Shown here: in pieces, positions 44,709 to 53,386 of the stretch
How positions within the stretch are numbered: position 1 is the stretch's first letter
Layout: each line of letters starts with the position of its first letter
NCBI GenBank assembly: GCA_964421595.1
Contig: CAYQXY010000018.1
Span: forward strand, 1-64,000
Direction of reading: 5' to 3'
DNA length: 64,000 nt
Origin: PXAP01 sp964421595
GTDB taxonomy: Bacteria; Bacteroidota; Bacteroidia; Bacteroidales; PUMT01
Notes under the pieces: model-generated
Databases searched by the model: none
The model's input: only the letters and a program-made list of their open reading frames with translations
What the model was told of the DNA's origin: nothing
Program-made: the position numbers and the translations under genes

Positions 44709-46067
44709 ATGGACCAGCATATTAACCCGGGTCGTGATACCCGGAAATATTCAATTATTAAAGCAATTGCCAGGATCGTATTTTACCTTTTTTACAGGAA
44801 AATCCATATTTCCGGTAAGGAAAATATACCGGAAGGCGGAAGTATTATTTTTGCAGCCAATCACCAGAATGCCCTGATGGATGCACTTGCAGTTATCTTC
44901 ACCAATCAATACCAGCCGGTATACCTCGCAAGAGCTGATATCTTCAAAAATCCATTTATAGCAAGGATTCTTGGTGTATTTAAAATGATGCCTGTATACC
45001 GCTTCAGGGATGGAATGGATACTATGGGACAAAACCATGACACTTTTGAAAGTACTTCAAGGGTTCTCGGATCAGGTGGTTGCATTGGAATCATGCCTGA
45101 AGGCAACCATGGAGATCAAAAACGGTTAAGAGTGCTGAAGAAAGGGATTTTTCGAATTGCATTCAAAGCTGGTGAAAACAGTTCGTCAGCAGATATAAAA
45201 ATAGTCCCGGTAGGCCTTGATTACAGCAAGCCAGCAGGATTCTATGAGGAACTCATTGTAAATTATGGCAGACCCCTGCTGGTTTCTGATTATATGGAGT
45301 TGTATAACGGACACCCGCAAAAGGGTATAAATGAAATGAAGAATGATCTTTCTGAATCAATGCGCACATTGATCATTGATATTAAGGATGAGCTCAATTA
45401 TGATAATGATAAATTGCTGATGGAACTTGGGAATCAGGTTTCTGAGGTTGGAGACCGGAGCAAGCCTGACATTTTCAGAAAATTTAAATTTTCAAGAGCT
45501 TTTTGTAATTGTTTGTACGAATTCTTTGATAAACATCCTGATCAGGCAGCAGATATCAGGTCAGACAGCCGGCGTCTTAATGAATTGCTCGATAATCACG
45601 GATTTTCTGCCCGGTCAACAGTAAATCTCAGTAAAGCCGGATTGCTTTTTGCCAGGATAAAGTTGATTCTTTGTTTTCCTGTATATATGACGGGTGCCCT
45701 GTTGCATCTTCTGCCGGTTGCAATTATTCATTACAGACTGAAGGCAATTAAGGATACTCAGTTCATGAGTTCAGTCAAGTTCGTACTGGGTTTATTTCTC
45801 GTTCCCTTAAACTACATCATTCTGTTTTTTCTGCTTATTTACTTTTTTACACCAGTTGTTTCAGTCGCAATCCTGGCATTTGTTCCGGTTTCCGGATTCC
45901 TTGCTTATTCCTGTTTCAAGCATTCAATAAAGCTAAAAGAAGTTATAATTTATAATACAAAATGCAGAAATGAAAAAAAACTTGCTGAAACTATAGGCGA
46001 CCTGAGATTAAATATTATAGATAAACTTCAACCGGTTCTCACACAAGCAGAAGAAAAGCAAAAATAA
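44709..46067 (+). CDS. PlsC-like glycerolipid acyltransferase
   Basis: The 452-residue protein has an acyltransferase domain at about 30-240 with AANHQNALMDAL (His52, Asp58, an H-x5-D variant of the usual H-x4-D), YRFRDGMD and MPEGNHGDQKRL in place of FPEGTRS. The C-terminal part carries about three hydrophobic helices (around 318-405) and a charged tail. It probably acylates a lysophospholipid or related lipid at the inner membrane. The extended membrane region separates it from small PlsC enzymes, and the acyl acceptor is unknown. Confidence 0.87.
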   Translation: MDQHINPGRDTRKYSIIKAIARIVFYLFYRKIHISGKENIPEGGSIIFAANHQNALMDALAVIFTNQYQPVYLARADIFKNPFIARILGVFKMMPVYRFRDGMDTMGQNHDTFESTSRVLGSGGCIGIMPEGNHGDQKRLRVLKKGIFRIAFKAGENSSSADIKIVPVGLDYSKPAGFYEELIVNYGRPLLVSDYMELYNGHPQKGINEMKNDLSESMRTLIIDIKDELNYDNDKLLMELGNQVSEVGDRSKPDIFRKFKFSRAFCNCLYEFFDKHPDQAADIRSDSRRLNELLDNHGFSARSTVNLSKAGLLFARIKLILCFPVYMTGALLHLLPVAIIHYRLKAIKDTQFMSSVKFVLGLFLVPLNYIILFFLLIYFFTPVVSVAILAFVPVSGFLAYSCFKHSIKLKEVIIYNTKCRNEKKLAETIGDLRLNIIDKLQPVLTQAEEKQK

Positions 46068-46221
46068 ATGATCGTAAAATCAGTTTATTATGCAGAAAAT
46101 GATTATAATTGCCTTCGGTAATGTTTAGGTACTTAACCTCTAAAGTCTGCAGACAAAAGGGTTCAGTGCCATTTTTTGATTTATATTATCTTATTTATTG
46201 TTTATTTTTTCACTTAAATTA

Positions 46222-47736
46222 ATGAGTAAAAAGAGAATTTTTAAAATTGGAGGCAAGTACCTGATAATATTGTCTGCCATCCTTACAGCATCGTTTCTTT
46301 ATATGGGCGACCGGATCGTGCGCTATACATCAACCAATGAGTTTTGTTATTCATGCCATGCGCATCCTCATGCCGAGGATTCATGGAGACAATCAGCACA
46401 TTATGATAACAAATCAGGGATGTATGTGCAATGTGCACAATGCCATCTTCCGCCTCCGGGTGATTTGAATTATTTGCTTGCAAAAGCTAAACATGGTTCA
46501 CATGATGTTTATGCACAGATTTTCAAAGATCCTGAATCAATAAACTGGGAAGCTAAAAGAACTGTTGAAGAGGCTGTTAACTTCACATATGACGAGTCCT
46601 GTGTCAAATGTCATCAGAATTTATTTCCAATGCAGCTGACTACTGACGGACAGCAGGCTCACCTCTACTACAACCAGAATAAGGATGATTTGAGCTGCCT
46701 GAACTGCCATCTGCATGTCGGCCACTATTCTGACCTTGTCCAGAAAGGTGTTGAATTCGGAACTGATGAAGCTGATGCAGAGATATATACTGAGCCAGCC
46801 GTGGTTGAGGAATTCACAGATTTTACTGAGACAATACCCGGTTCTTCTGTCAGTTTCGATATGATTGCCATTCCTGGCGGGACCTTCGAAATGGGAAGTC
46901 CACAGAGTGAACCTTATCGTAAAGAAGACGAGGGCCCTGTGAGAGAGGTCCGGATAAGCCCTTTCTTTATGGGTAAAGTCGAGGTAAGCTGGGATGAATT
47001 TCTCGTTTTCTATAATTCAACTGCCGCAGCAGGCAGGCAGGATAATGTATATGCTACCAACCTGGGAGAAGTGGATGCGATCAGCGGCCCGACTCCACCA
47101 TGGGGACTACCTGATCAGGGCTGGGGTATGGGCTCACGTCCGGCAATTACCATGACCTGGCATGCAGCAGCGACTTATTGTGAGTGGTTGTCTGCAGTAA
47201 CTGGAAAGACCTACAGACTTCCTACCGAAGCTGAATGGGAGTACGCGGCGAGGGCGGGGACTGAGGGGCCTTACTTTTTCGAAGGTGATCCCAGAAAGTT
47301 CAGCCGTGACCGGTTTCTTAACCGTCTGTTCGGAGCTGATACTGCTGTAATTAATTCATATATTATCTATAGCGAAAACAGTCTTGCACGTACCCAGGAG
47401 CCTGGTTCGGTCTGGCCCAACCCCTTCGGACTTGAACATATGCTTGGGAATGTTTATGAATTTACCTCCGACTGGTATGCGCCGGATGCTTATTCTATGT
47501 ATCCTGAAGGTGTAATTACTGATCCGCGCGGACCTGATTCCGGCGAGGAAAGGGTTATCAGAGGCGGATCATTCAGTTCCGATGCAGGTGAGGTCAGGGT
47601 TTCTGCACGAAGCCATACACGACATACTGCATGGCAAATGACTGACCCGCAAATACCAAAGAGTGTATGGTGGTACACCGATACAAAGGAAGTCGGATTC
47701 AGGGTCGTTTGTGAATGGGATGACCGGAATGAATAA
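46222..47736 (+). CDS. Tetraheme NapC/NrfH-type cytochrome fused to FGE/SUMF1-like domain
   Basis: The 504-residue protein starts with a membrane anchor (about 13-30). Four heme sites follow: CYSCH (42-46), CAQCH (71-75), CVKCH (127-131) and CLNCH (159-163), with KHGSHDVY and VGHYSD segments like NapC/NrfH quinol dehydrogenases. From about 213 to the end lies a formylglycine-generating-enzyme fold (AIPGGTFEMGS, LPTEAEWEYAARAG, GNVYEFTSDWY, VIRGGSFSS, GFRVV). The FGE catalytic Cys pair is absent: the expected CRSAxR region reads VRVSARSH. I infer membrane-anchored periplasmic electron transfer plus a noncatalytic binding domain. It precedes an exported oxidoreductase by 65 bases. Confidence 0.87.
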   Translation: MSKKRIFKIGGKYLIILSAILTASFLYMGDRIVRYTSTNEFCYSCHAHPHAEDSWRQSAHYDNKSGMYVQCAQCHLPPPGDLNYLLAKAKHGSHDVYAQIFKDPESINWEAKRTVEEAVNFTYDESCVKCHQNLFPMQLTTDGQQAHLYYNQNKDDLSCLNCHLHVGHYSDLVQKGVEFGTDEADAEIYTEPAVVEEFTDFTETIPGSSVSFDMIAIPGGTFEMGSPQSEPYRKEDEGPVREVRISPFFMGKVEVSWDEFLVFYNSTAAAGRQDNVYATNLGEVDAISGPTPPWGLPDQGWGMGSRPAITMTWHAAATYCEWLSAVTGKTYRLPTEAEWEYAARAGTEGPYFFEGDPRKFSRDRFLNRLFGADTAVINSYIIYSENSLARTQEPGSVWPNPFGLEHMLGNVYEFTSDWYAPDAYSMYPEGVITDPRGPDSGEERVIRGGSFSSDAGEVRVSARSHTRHTAWQMTDPQIPKSVWWYTDTKEVGFRVVCEWDDRNE

Positions 47737-47801
47737 TAAACAGAAGACAGATAATATAATTGAACCTTTCTTAACCAATTAATAATTTAATTACAATCAT
47801 T

Positions 47802-49142
47802 ATGGATCAAAAATCAAAAGCATTAAGCCGTCGTAAATTTCTTGGTGATGCTGCAGCCATTAGCGCCCTTGGAGCACTTGGAGTGGGAGCAGTAGTTTCA
47901 TCGTGTAATAGCAGACCTACCTATACTGCACCGGTCTTTCCTGATCAGGCCCCCGACGGGCAGTTAATAAGAGCAGGAGTAGTAGGATGCGGTGGACGCG
48001 GCACAGGCGCTGCAATAAATTTCCTTAATTCCGGGCCAAATGTGGAAGTGGTAGCAATTGGCGATGTTTTTCAGCACAGAGTAGACAGGTGCAGAAATGA
48101 ACTCAGGGAGAAAAAGGGTGTTGAGATCAGTGATGAGAATGTCCATACCGGTTTTGAAGCTTATAAAAGAGTTATTGACTCTGATGTTGATTATATTATC
48201 CTGTGTGAACCTCCGTTCTTCCGTACAACGAGTTTTGAGTATGCTGTTCAGGCCAGGAAGAATATATTTGCTGAAAAACCCGTAGCCGTTGATCCCGTGG
48301 GGGTCCGTTCGTTTATGGCTGCCGGTAAGATGGCTGAGTCGGCCGGATTATATGTAGCTGCCGGAACACAGAGAAGGCATCAGAGAGATTATGTAAAAAC
48401 CTTTGAACAGGTAAAGAACGGTGCAATAGGCGATCTAGTATCTGCAAATTGTTACTGGAACCAGTCCAAGCTCTGGCACGTGAACAGGCAGCCTGAATGG
48501 TCAGACATGGAAGCCATGTTGCGTGACTGGGTTAACTGGACCTGGCTCTCTGGCGATCACATTGTCGAACAACATGTTCACAATATTGATGTTGTCAACT
48601 GGTATTTTGAGAAGCATCCTGTAAAAGCTGTCGGATTTGGTGGCAGACACAGAAGGCCTACCGGCGACCAGTACGATCATTTCAGTATTGACTTTGTCTT
48701 TGATGACAACAGGCATATGCATTCTATGTGCCGCCAGATTGACGGTTGTACAAATAATGTGTCTGAGATGATCTTTGGTACAGAAGGATATACCAACGGA
48801 CAAAACAAGATATGGGATTACAATGGCAACCTTACCTGGGAATATGAATATCCAATGGGTGATGATGGCCAGAGGATGAACAGAGTGGCTGTCAGTCCTT
48901 ATGACCAGACCCATATCAATCTTGTTACTGCTATTCGTACAGGTAATTACCTTAATGAAGCTCAGAATGTTGCCGAGTCTGTCATGACAGCCATGATGGG
49001 AAGAATCTCTGCATACACCGGCAGGGAAGTGACCTGGGAAGAGATGATGAACTCAAGCCTCAGGCTTGGACCTGAATCTCTGGAAATGGGTTCTGTTGAT
49101 ATTCCTGCAGTTCCACCAACTCCGGGAACAGCTCCGGCATAA
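47802..49142 (+). CDS. Tat-exported Gfo/Idh/MocA-family oxidoreductase
   Basis: The 446-residue protein opens with a twin-arginine signal (SRRKFLGDAAAISALG) that ends in a lipobox-like VVSSC, so it is probably an exported, lipid-anchored enzyme. The Rossmann domain starts RAGVVGCGGRGTGAA and carries the FAEKPVAVD motif. The C-terminal alpha/beta domain has EQHVHNIDVVNWYF with the usual catalytic His. Exported relatives hold NAD(P) tightly and oxidise sugars or glycosides. The tetraheme fusion immediately upstream may accept its electrons, by inference. A strong terminator follows. Confidence 0.9.
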   Translation: MDQKSKALSRRKFLGDAAAISALGALGVGAVVSSCNSRPTYTAPVFPDQAPDGQLIRAGVVGCGGRGTGAAINFLNSGPNVEVVAIGDVFQHRVDRCRNELREKKGVEISDENVHTGFEAYKRVIDSDVDYIILCEPPFFRTTSFEYAVQARKNIFAEKPVAVDPVGVRSFMAAGKMAESAGLYVAAGTQRRHQRDYVKTFEQVKNGAIGDLVSANCYWNQSKLWHVNRQPEWSDMEAMLRDWVNWTWLSGDHIVEQHVHNIDVVNWYFEKHPVKAVGFGGRHRRPTGDQYDHFSIDFVFDDNRHMHSMCRQIDGCTNNVSEMIFGTEGYTNGQNKIWDYNGNLTWEYEYPMGDDGQRMNRVAVSPYDQTHINLVTAIRTGNYLNEAQNVAESVMTAMMGRISAYTGREVTWEEMMNSSLRLGPESLEMGSVDIPAVPPTPGTAPA

Positions 49143-49161
49143 TCTGTCCAGATTTAAAAAT

Positions 49162-49193
49162 AAAAAGATCCCGCATACCTGTGGGATCTTTTT
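49162..49193 (+). terminator. Terminator after the Gfo/Idh/MocA gene
   Basis: A perfect eleven-base stem (AAAAAGATCCC with GGGATCTTTTT) and ten-base loop lie 20 bases after the stop. U-runs are present in both directions, so it may also act on the convergent dipeptidase transcript. Confidence 0.85.
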
Positions 49194-49252
49194 ATTTTCC
49201 GGAAGGTGCTCAACCGTCAAAAATTATTTATGGTTTTGTTGGAGAAAAGGTC

Positions 49253-50473
49253 TTATAACCGTGCACGTTCAACTTCCCTGAATACTCTGATAAAGTTTCC
49301 GGCCCATATTTTTTCTATTTCTTCTTTGCTGTATCCCCGTTTTACAAGTTCAAGCGTTATGTTTCCAAGTTGTGTAACATCCCTCAGGTCATCAAGTGAA
49401 CCTCCCCCGTCAAAATCAGTTCCTATACCTACATGGTCGATCCCGATAAGGTTTACGATATGGTCAATATGATCAACAAGATCGGCTACCGTTGCAAGTT
49501 GCTGGGGATATTGCTCATTAACCGAATACCATGCTTCTCTGGCTTTCTCCATTTCTTCATCTGACAGATCAGTAAAATTATTGTACCTGTCACGCACTTC
49601 CTGGATTGCAGCATCTCTTGGCGGATTGGGAGCAGGTGTTTTCACGTATGCACTAAGTACGCATACCTGTATTACACCGCCGTTTTCCTTCAGGGCCAGA
49701 AGCATTTTGTCATCCAGGTTCCTTGGATGATCACACAGGGCTTTTGCATTTGAATGAGAAGCAATTACAGGGTAACTTGTGACCTCAAGTACATCATAAA
49801 AAGCCTTGTCTGATATATGGCTCACATCAACCATCATCCCAAGGCTGTTCATCCTTTTTACCACTTCGGTCCCAAATTCAGAGAGCCCCCCGTGCTCTTC
49901 ACCCGACGGGTCTGTAGATGAGTCACATATATCATTATTGCGACTATGTGAAAGGGTAATGTACCTGGCGCCTAAATCATAAAATTCATCTGTAAGAGAA
50001 AGTTCCCGGCCAATTGGGTAACCATTCTCCAATCCGATATAAACAGCCAGCTTCCCTTCTTCCCTGAGTCTGTATGCATCATCTGAAGTTAGCGCCAGGC
50101 CTGCCATTTCAGGATATTGTTCAATTGCCTGGTGAATCTGTCCGAAAATATTAATTGCCCTTTCCTTTGCTTCAAGGTGAGCGTCGGGTGACCTTTCACC
50201 CTGGCTGAGAAATACTGCAAAGAATGCTGCATCCAGTCCCCCTTCCTTCATTCTGGGAAAATCTATCTGTCCACCTCTGTTCCCGGGATCATTAACCTGG
50301 CCTATATCAAATCCGTCTCTTCCAAGTAAAAGCGGGGTATCTGTGTGACTGTCAAGTGTAAGTACCTGAGTATGGATCTCCCTGGCCTGTTCAGCGTGAT
50401 CAATCCCGGTGCAGGAAACTGCAATTGCTATAAATACAGCATAAACAAGAAAACTATAACGTGGCATTAGCAT
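49253..50473 (-). CDS. Membrane dipeptidase (M19 family), predicted lipoprotein
   Basis: The 406-residue protein has a lipoprotein signal with Cys21 in IAVSCTG, then an amidohydrolase-fold M19 dipeptidase domain. Visible zinc-site motifs are DSHTDTPLL (His43, Asp45), YIGLENGYPIG (bridging Glu), VDVSHISDKAF and ASHSNAKALCDHPRNL, with GIGTDFDGGG near the end. Relatives cleave dipeptides or related amides, including D-amino-acid dipeptides. A periplasmic role in peptide or wall-fragment turnover is likely. It is convergent with the Gfo gene. Confidence 0.92.
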   Translation of the reverse strand: MLMPRYSFLVYAVFIAIAVSCTGIDHAEQAREIHTQVLTLDSHTDTPLLLGRDGFDIGQVNDPGNRGGQIDFPRMKEGGLDAAFFAVFLSQGERSPDAHLEAKERAINIFGQIHQAIEQYPEMAGLALTSDDAYRLREEGKLAVYIGLENGYPIGRELSLTDEFYDLGARYITLSHSRNNDICDSSTDPSGEEHGGLSEFGTEVVKRMNSLGMMVDVSHISDKAFYDVLEVTSYPVIASHSNAKALCDHPRNLDDKMLLALKENGGVIQVCVLSAYVKTPAPNPPRDAAIQEVRDRYNNFTDLSDEEMEKAREAWYSVNEQYPQQLATVADLVDHIDHIVNLIGIDHVGIGTDFDGGGSLDDLRDVTQLGNITLELVKRGYSKEEIEKIWAGNFIRVFREVERARL

Positions 50474-50813
50474 TGTTTTTGATTAAAGTGCTGCTAAAAT
50501 ACCAATATTATTTTATCGTTGCAAAGCAAAAAATCAAATACGCTCCCTAACCATTCAGGTTTCATTCATTCATACTGGTTGCCCCCGTACTTATTGAATT
50601 ATTAAGCCTTGTGCAAAAGACTGGTTCCGGAATCAAAGCAGCAAGGCTATATCAATCAATATTCCAGATATTTGCCTCTGGTATATTTAATAGTAATGTA
50701 TGCAGCCGCAGTCGGATGTTGTGAATATAGCCGACCCTGACAGGTGCTTTAGTTGTTGAGTGAGATTGCAACCGGTAAATAATTATCTTTACATTTTTTA
50801 TTGAAAACTCAAA
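50474..50813. other. 340-base divergent intergenic region
   Basis: There is no coding frame of note. A short CCAGA/TCTGG inverted repeat lies at 50664-50681, and a near-match TATCTTTA to a -7 element lies shortly before the transporter ATG. Nothing else was recognised. Confidence 0.45.
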
Positions 50814-51779
50814 ATGCGAATTGATCTTGAAAAGAGATCCTGGCAATGGATCCTGCTTGTTTTTCTTGCTTTTATCTGGGGAGCGTCCTTTATTCTGATG
50901 AAACGGGGACTGGAATCTTTCACTGGCCTGCAGGTAGGGGCAATGCGGCTCTTCTTCTCTTTTGTCTTTTTTTTGCCGCTTATCTATTATAATCTGAAGA
51001 AGGTTACCCGCGAAAATATCCGGTCATTGCTAATTGTTGGATTTGTAGGTAACGGAATTCCTGCTCTTTTGTTTGCCACGGCGCAAACTGAAATAAACAG
51101 TTCACTGGCGGGAATACTTAATTCGCTGACTCCAATTTTCACTCTTCTTATAGGGATACTTCTCTATGGAAATAAAGTGAGGTGGCTGAGTATTGCAGGT
51201 TTGATTACTGGTTTGATTGGTGCTGGCGGACTCATACTAAGTGTAAATAATCTTGGAATTGAAGGCACAAATAAATGGTATGGACTGCTTGCAGTTGTTG
51301 CCACCGTTTGCTATGGCATTAATGTGAATGAGATTAAATTTGGTTTGAAGGAGCTTGATGGTATCGCCATCGCATCACTTGGTTTTATATTTATCGGACC
51401 ACTTTCCGGTATATATCTGCTCTCCAGCGATTATTCCCTTGCAGCTGGTTCGCCGGTTATGGTCAATAGTCTGTTGGCGGTAGCCGGTCTGGCATTTTTT
51501 TCCAGCTTCATTGCCATAATTGTCATGAATATACTGATAAAATTCACCACAACACTTTTTGCGGCTTCGGTAACATATATTATTCCGATTTTTGCAGTAT
51601 TCTGGGGAATAATGGATGGAGAGAGGTTCTTGCTTGTGCAGGCTTTCTGGGCTTTTGTTGTCCTTGCCGGTGTGTATCTTGTTAATCAGAAGGGCCAGAA
51701 TAAAACAAACAGGGTAAATAAAGTATCTGGCCATATTGCTGAAGAATTATCAGATGGGAATAAGGTCAATCCATCCTGA
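50814..51779 (+). CDS. EamA/DMT-family transporter
   Basis: The 321-residue inner-membrane protein has ten predicted helices in two EamA repeats. It starts with WQWILLVFLAFIWGASFILMK and carries the repeat signature LAGILNSLTPIFTLLIG in the first half and AASVTYIIPIFAVFWGI in the second. The C-terminal tail is hydrophilic. DMT transporters export amino acids, purines or other metabolites; the substrate is unknown. It is 18 bases upstream of lnt and likely co-transcribed. Confidence 0.9.
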   Translation: MRIDLEKRSWQWILLVFLAFIWGASFILMKRGLESFTGLQVGAMRLFFSFVFFLPLIYYNLKKVTRENIRSLLIVGFVGNGIPALLFATAQTEINSSLAGILNSLTPIFTLLIGILLYGNKVRWLSIAGLITGLIGAGGLILSVNNLGIEGTNKWYGLLAVVATVCYGINVNEIKFGLKELDGIAIASLGFIFIGPLSGIYLLSSDYSLAAGSPVMVNSLLAVAGLAFFSSFIAIIVMNILIKFTTTLFAASVTYIIPIFAVFWGIMDGERFLLVQAFWAFVVLAGVYLVNQKGQNKTNRVNKVSGHIAEELSDGNKVNPS

Positions 51780-51797
51780 ACTATTCGCAAAATAACT

Positions 51798-53372
51798 ATG
51801 AAAAACACCACCAGATGGTTATTATGCATTTCTGCGGCGATTGTTGCAGCTCTCCCGTGGTGGGGCGCCCCCGGGTTCCTTCTGTTAATATGCTTTGTTC
51901 CCCTCCTGATTGTAGAAAGGTCAGTCCGGGAAGAAGGCGGAGGTGTCTTATCGGTACTTCCGTATTCATTTGTATTTTTTTTATGCTGGAATCTTATAAC
52001 CACATGGTGGATCGCACGAATTCATATTGCAGGAGGGATGAGTGTGATAATTATCAATTCTGCAATAATGTGCACGGTGTTTCTGCTGTACACATGGATA
52101 AGGGAATATACCGGAAGAGGGGCTGTAATCCTTGTAATTTTATGGCTGGGATTCGAGTTTATTCATCACCGGGGCGATTTGTCCTGGCCATGGCTTAGTC
52201 TTGGCAATGGCCTTGCATCAAATATAAACTTAATTCAGTGGTACGAGTATACCGGAGTTACGGGTGGCTCGCTTTGGGTATTGTCTGTTAATGCCTTAAT
52301 ATTTAATGTGGTAAGGCATTACCGGGTCAGCAGAGATCTCAGGACACAATACATGCGCATTATAGTTCTTTTTGCAGTAATAATTTTACCGGCTGGTTTC
52401 TCTCTGAACATATTAAATTCATATGCCGGAAATACCCGCGGGGCAGGATTCTTAATTCTGCAGACCGGTCTCGATCCATATAATGAAAAGTACAACAAAA
52501 TTAGTAACTCTCAAAGGCTCGATGACCTGCTTGACCTTGCCGAAAAAAATATGAGGGAAGGTGTGAGGTATATTGTTAGTCCTGAAACTTCGGTCGACAG
52601 CATAATGATTTCCGGTAATGGCGATGAATTACAGAAAAAGGTTTATGATTTTATTGGAAAACATCCCGGCACCGGTTTTATTCTGGGGGCTACAACATTT
52701 GAACCGGTAACAGAAGCTAACCGGACAATAGTGACGAGAAGAGACGCTGATGGAAATTATTTTAATGTATTTAACTCGGCATTGTTCTTTTTCCAGGACA
52801 CTATATTAATTGCATATAATAAATTCTATCTGGCGAACGGGGTTGAACAGATTCCTTTTCAGCGTATTTTTAACCTCCCCCGGGGACTATCAATTGATCT
52901 TGGTGGTATATCCGGCAGCCTCAAGAAAGGAGATGGCCCCGTTGTGGTCGTATCACCTCTTGACTCTATGGCTATTGGTCCCTTGATTTGCTTTGAATCG
53001 GCTTATGGTGAATATTCTGCGTCGAAGGTTAGATTAGGAGCGGAAATATTTATTATTATAACCAATGACGGATGGTTCAGGGATACTGGTGCATACATAC
53101 AACACTTGCGCCTTTCCCGAATAAGGGCGGTAGAAACACGGCGCAGTGTTGTCAGATCGGCCAATTACGGGATTTCCTGCTATATTTCACCCACTGGCGA
53201 AGTTAAGGAACAGCTTGGATGGAAGGATGAAGGAGCATTATATGCAGAGGCAAACACAAACAGCGTTATGACCTTTTATGCTTCTTCAGGCGATTTTATC
53301 GGCCGTACTGCCTTGTTTTTTTCTATTCTGCTGATAGTAAATATGCTGGTTCGAAGGAAAATGCCGGATTAA
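51798..53372 (+). CDS. lnt: Apolipoprotein N-acyltransferase
   Basis: This integral membrane enzyme adds the third acyl chain to lipoproteins. The 524-residue chain has about six N-terminal helices (to about 210), a nitrilase-like periplasmic domain (about 220-485) and a final helix. The triad is visible as Glu in IVSPETSVD, Lys in AYNKFYLANG and Cys in GPLICFESAYGEY. The loop usually reading HLVPFGE is altered to LANGVEQIPF. It is consistent with the many predicted lipoproteins of this phylum. Confidence 0.9.
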   Translation: MKNTTRWLLCISAAIVAALPWWGAPGFLLLICFVPLLIVERSVREEGGGVLSVLPYSFVFFLCWNLITTWWIARIHIAGGMSVIIINSAIMCTVFLLYTWIREYTGRGAVILVILWLGFEFIHHRGDLSWPWLSLGNGLASNINLIQWYEYTGVTGGSLWVLSVNALIFNVVRHYRVSRDLRTQYMRIIVLFAVIILPAGFSLNILNSYAGNTRGAGFLILQTGLDPYNEKYNKISNSQRLDDLLDLAEKNMREGVRYIVSPETSVDSIMISGNGDELQKKVYDFIGKHPGTGFILGATTFEPVTEANRTIVTRRDADGNYFNVFNSALFFFQDTILIAYNKFYLANGVEQIPFQRIFNLPRGLSIDLGGISGSLKKGDGPVVVVSPLDSMAIGPLICFESAYGEYSASKVRLGAEIFIIITNDGWFRDTGAYIQHLRLSRIRAVETRRSVVRSANYGISCYISPTGEVKEQLGWKDEGALYAEANTNSVMTFYASSGDFIGRTALFFSILLIVNMLVRRKMPD

Positions 53373-53386
53373 AATAACACCTGATA

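Noticed and set aside
46834..47736. Catalytic formylglycine-generating enzyme
   Set aside because: The FGE fold is clear but the copper-binding cysteine pair is missing, and no sulfatase gene is nearby.
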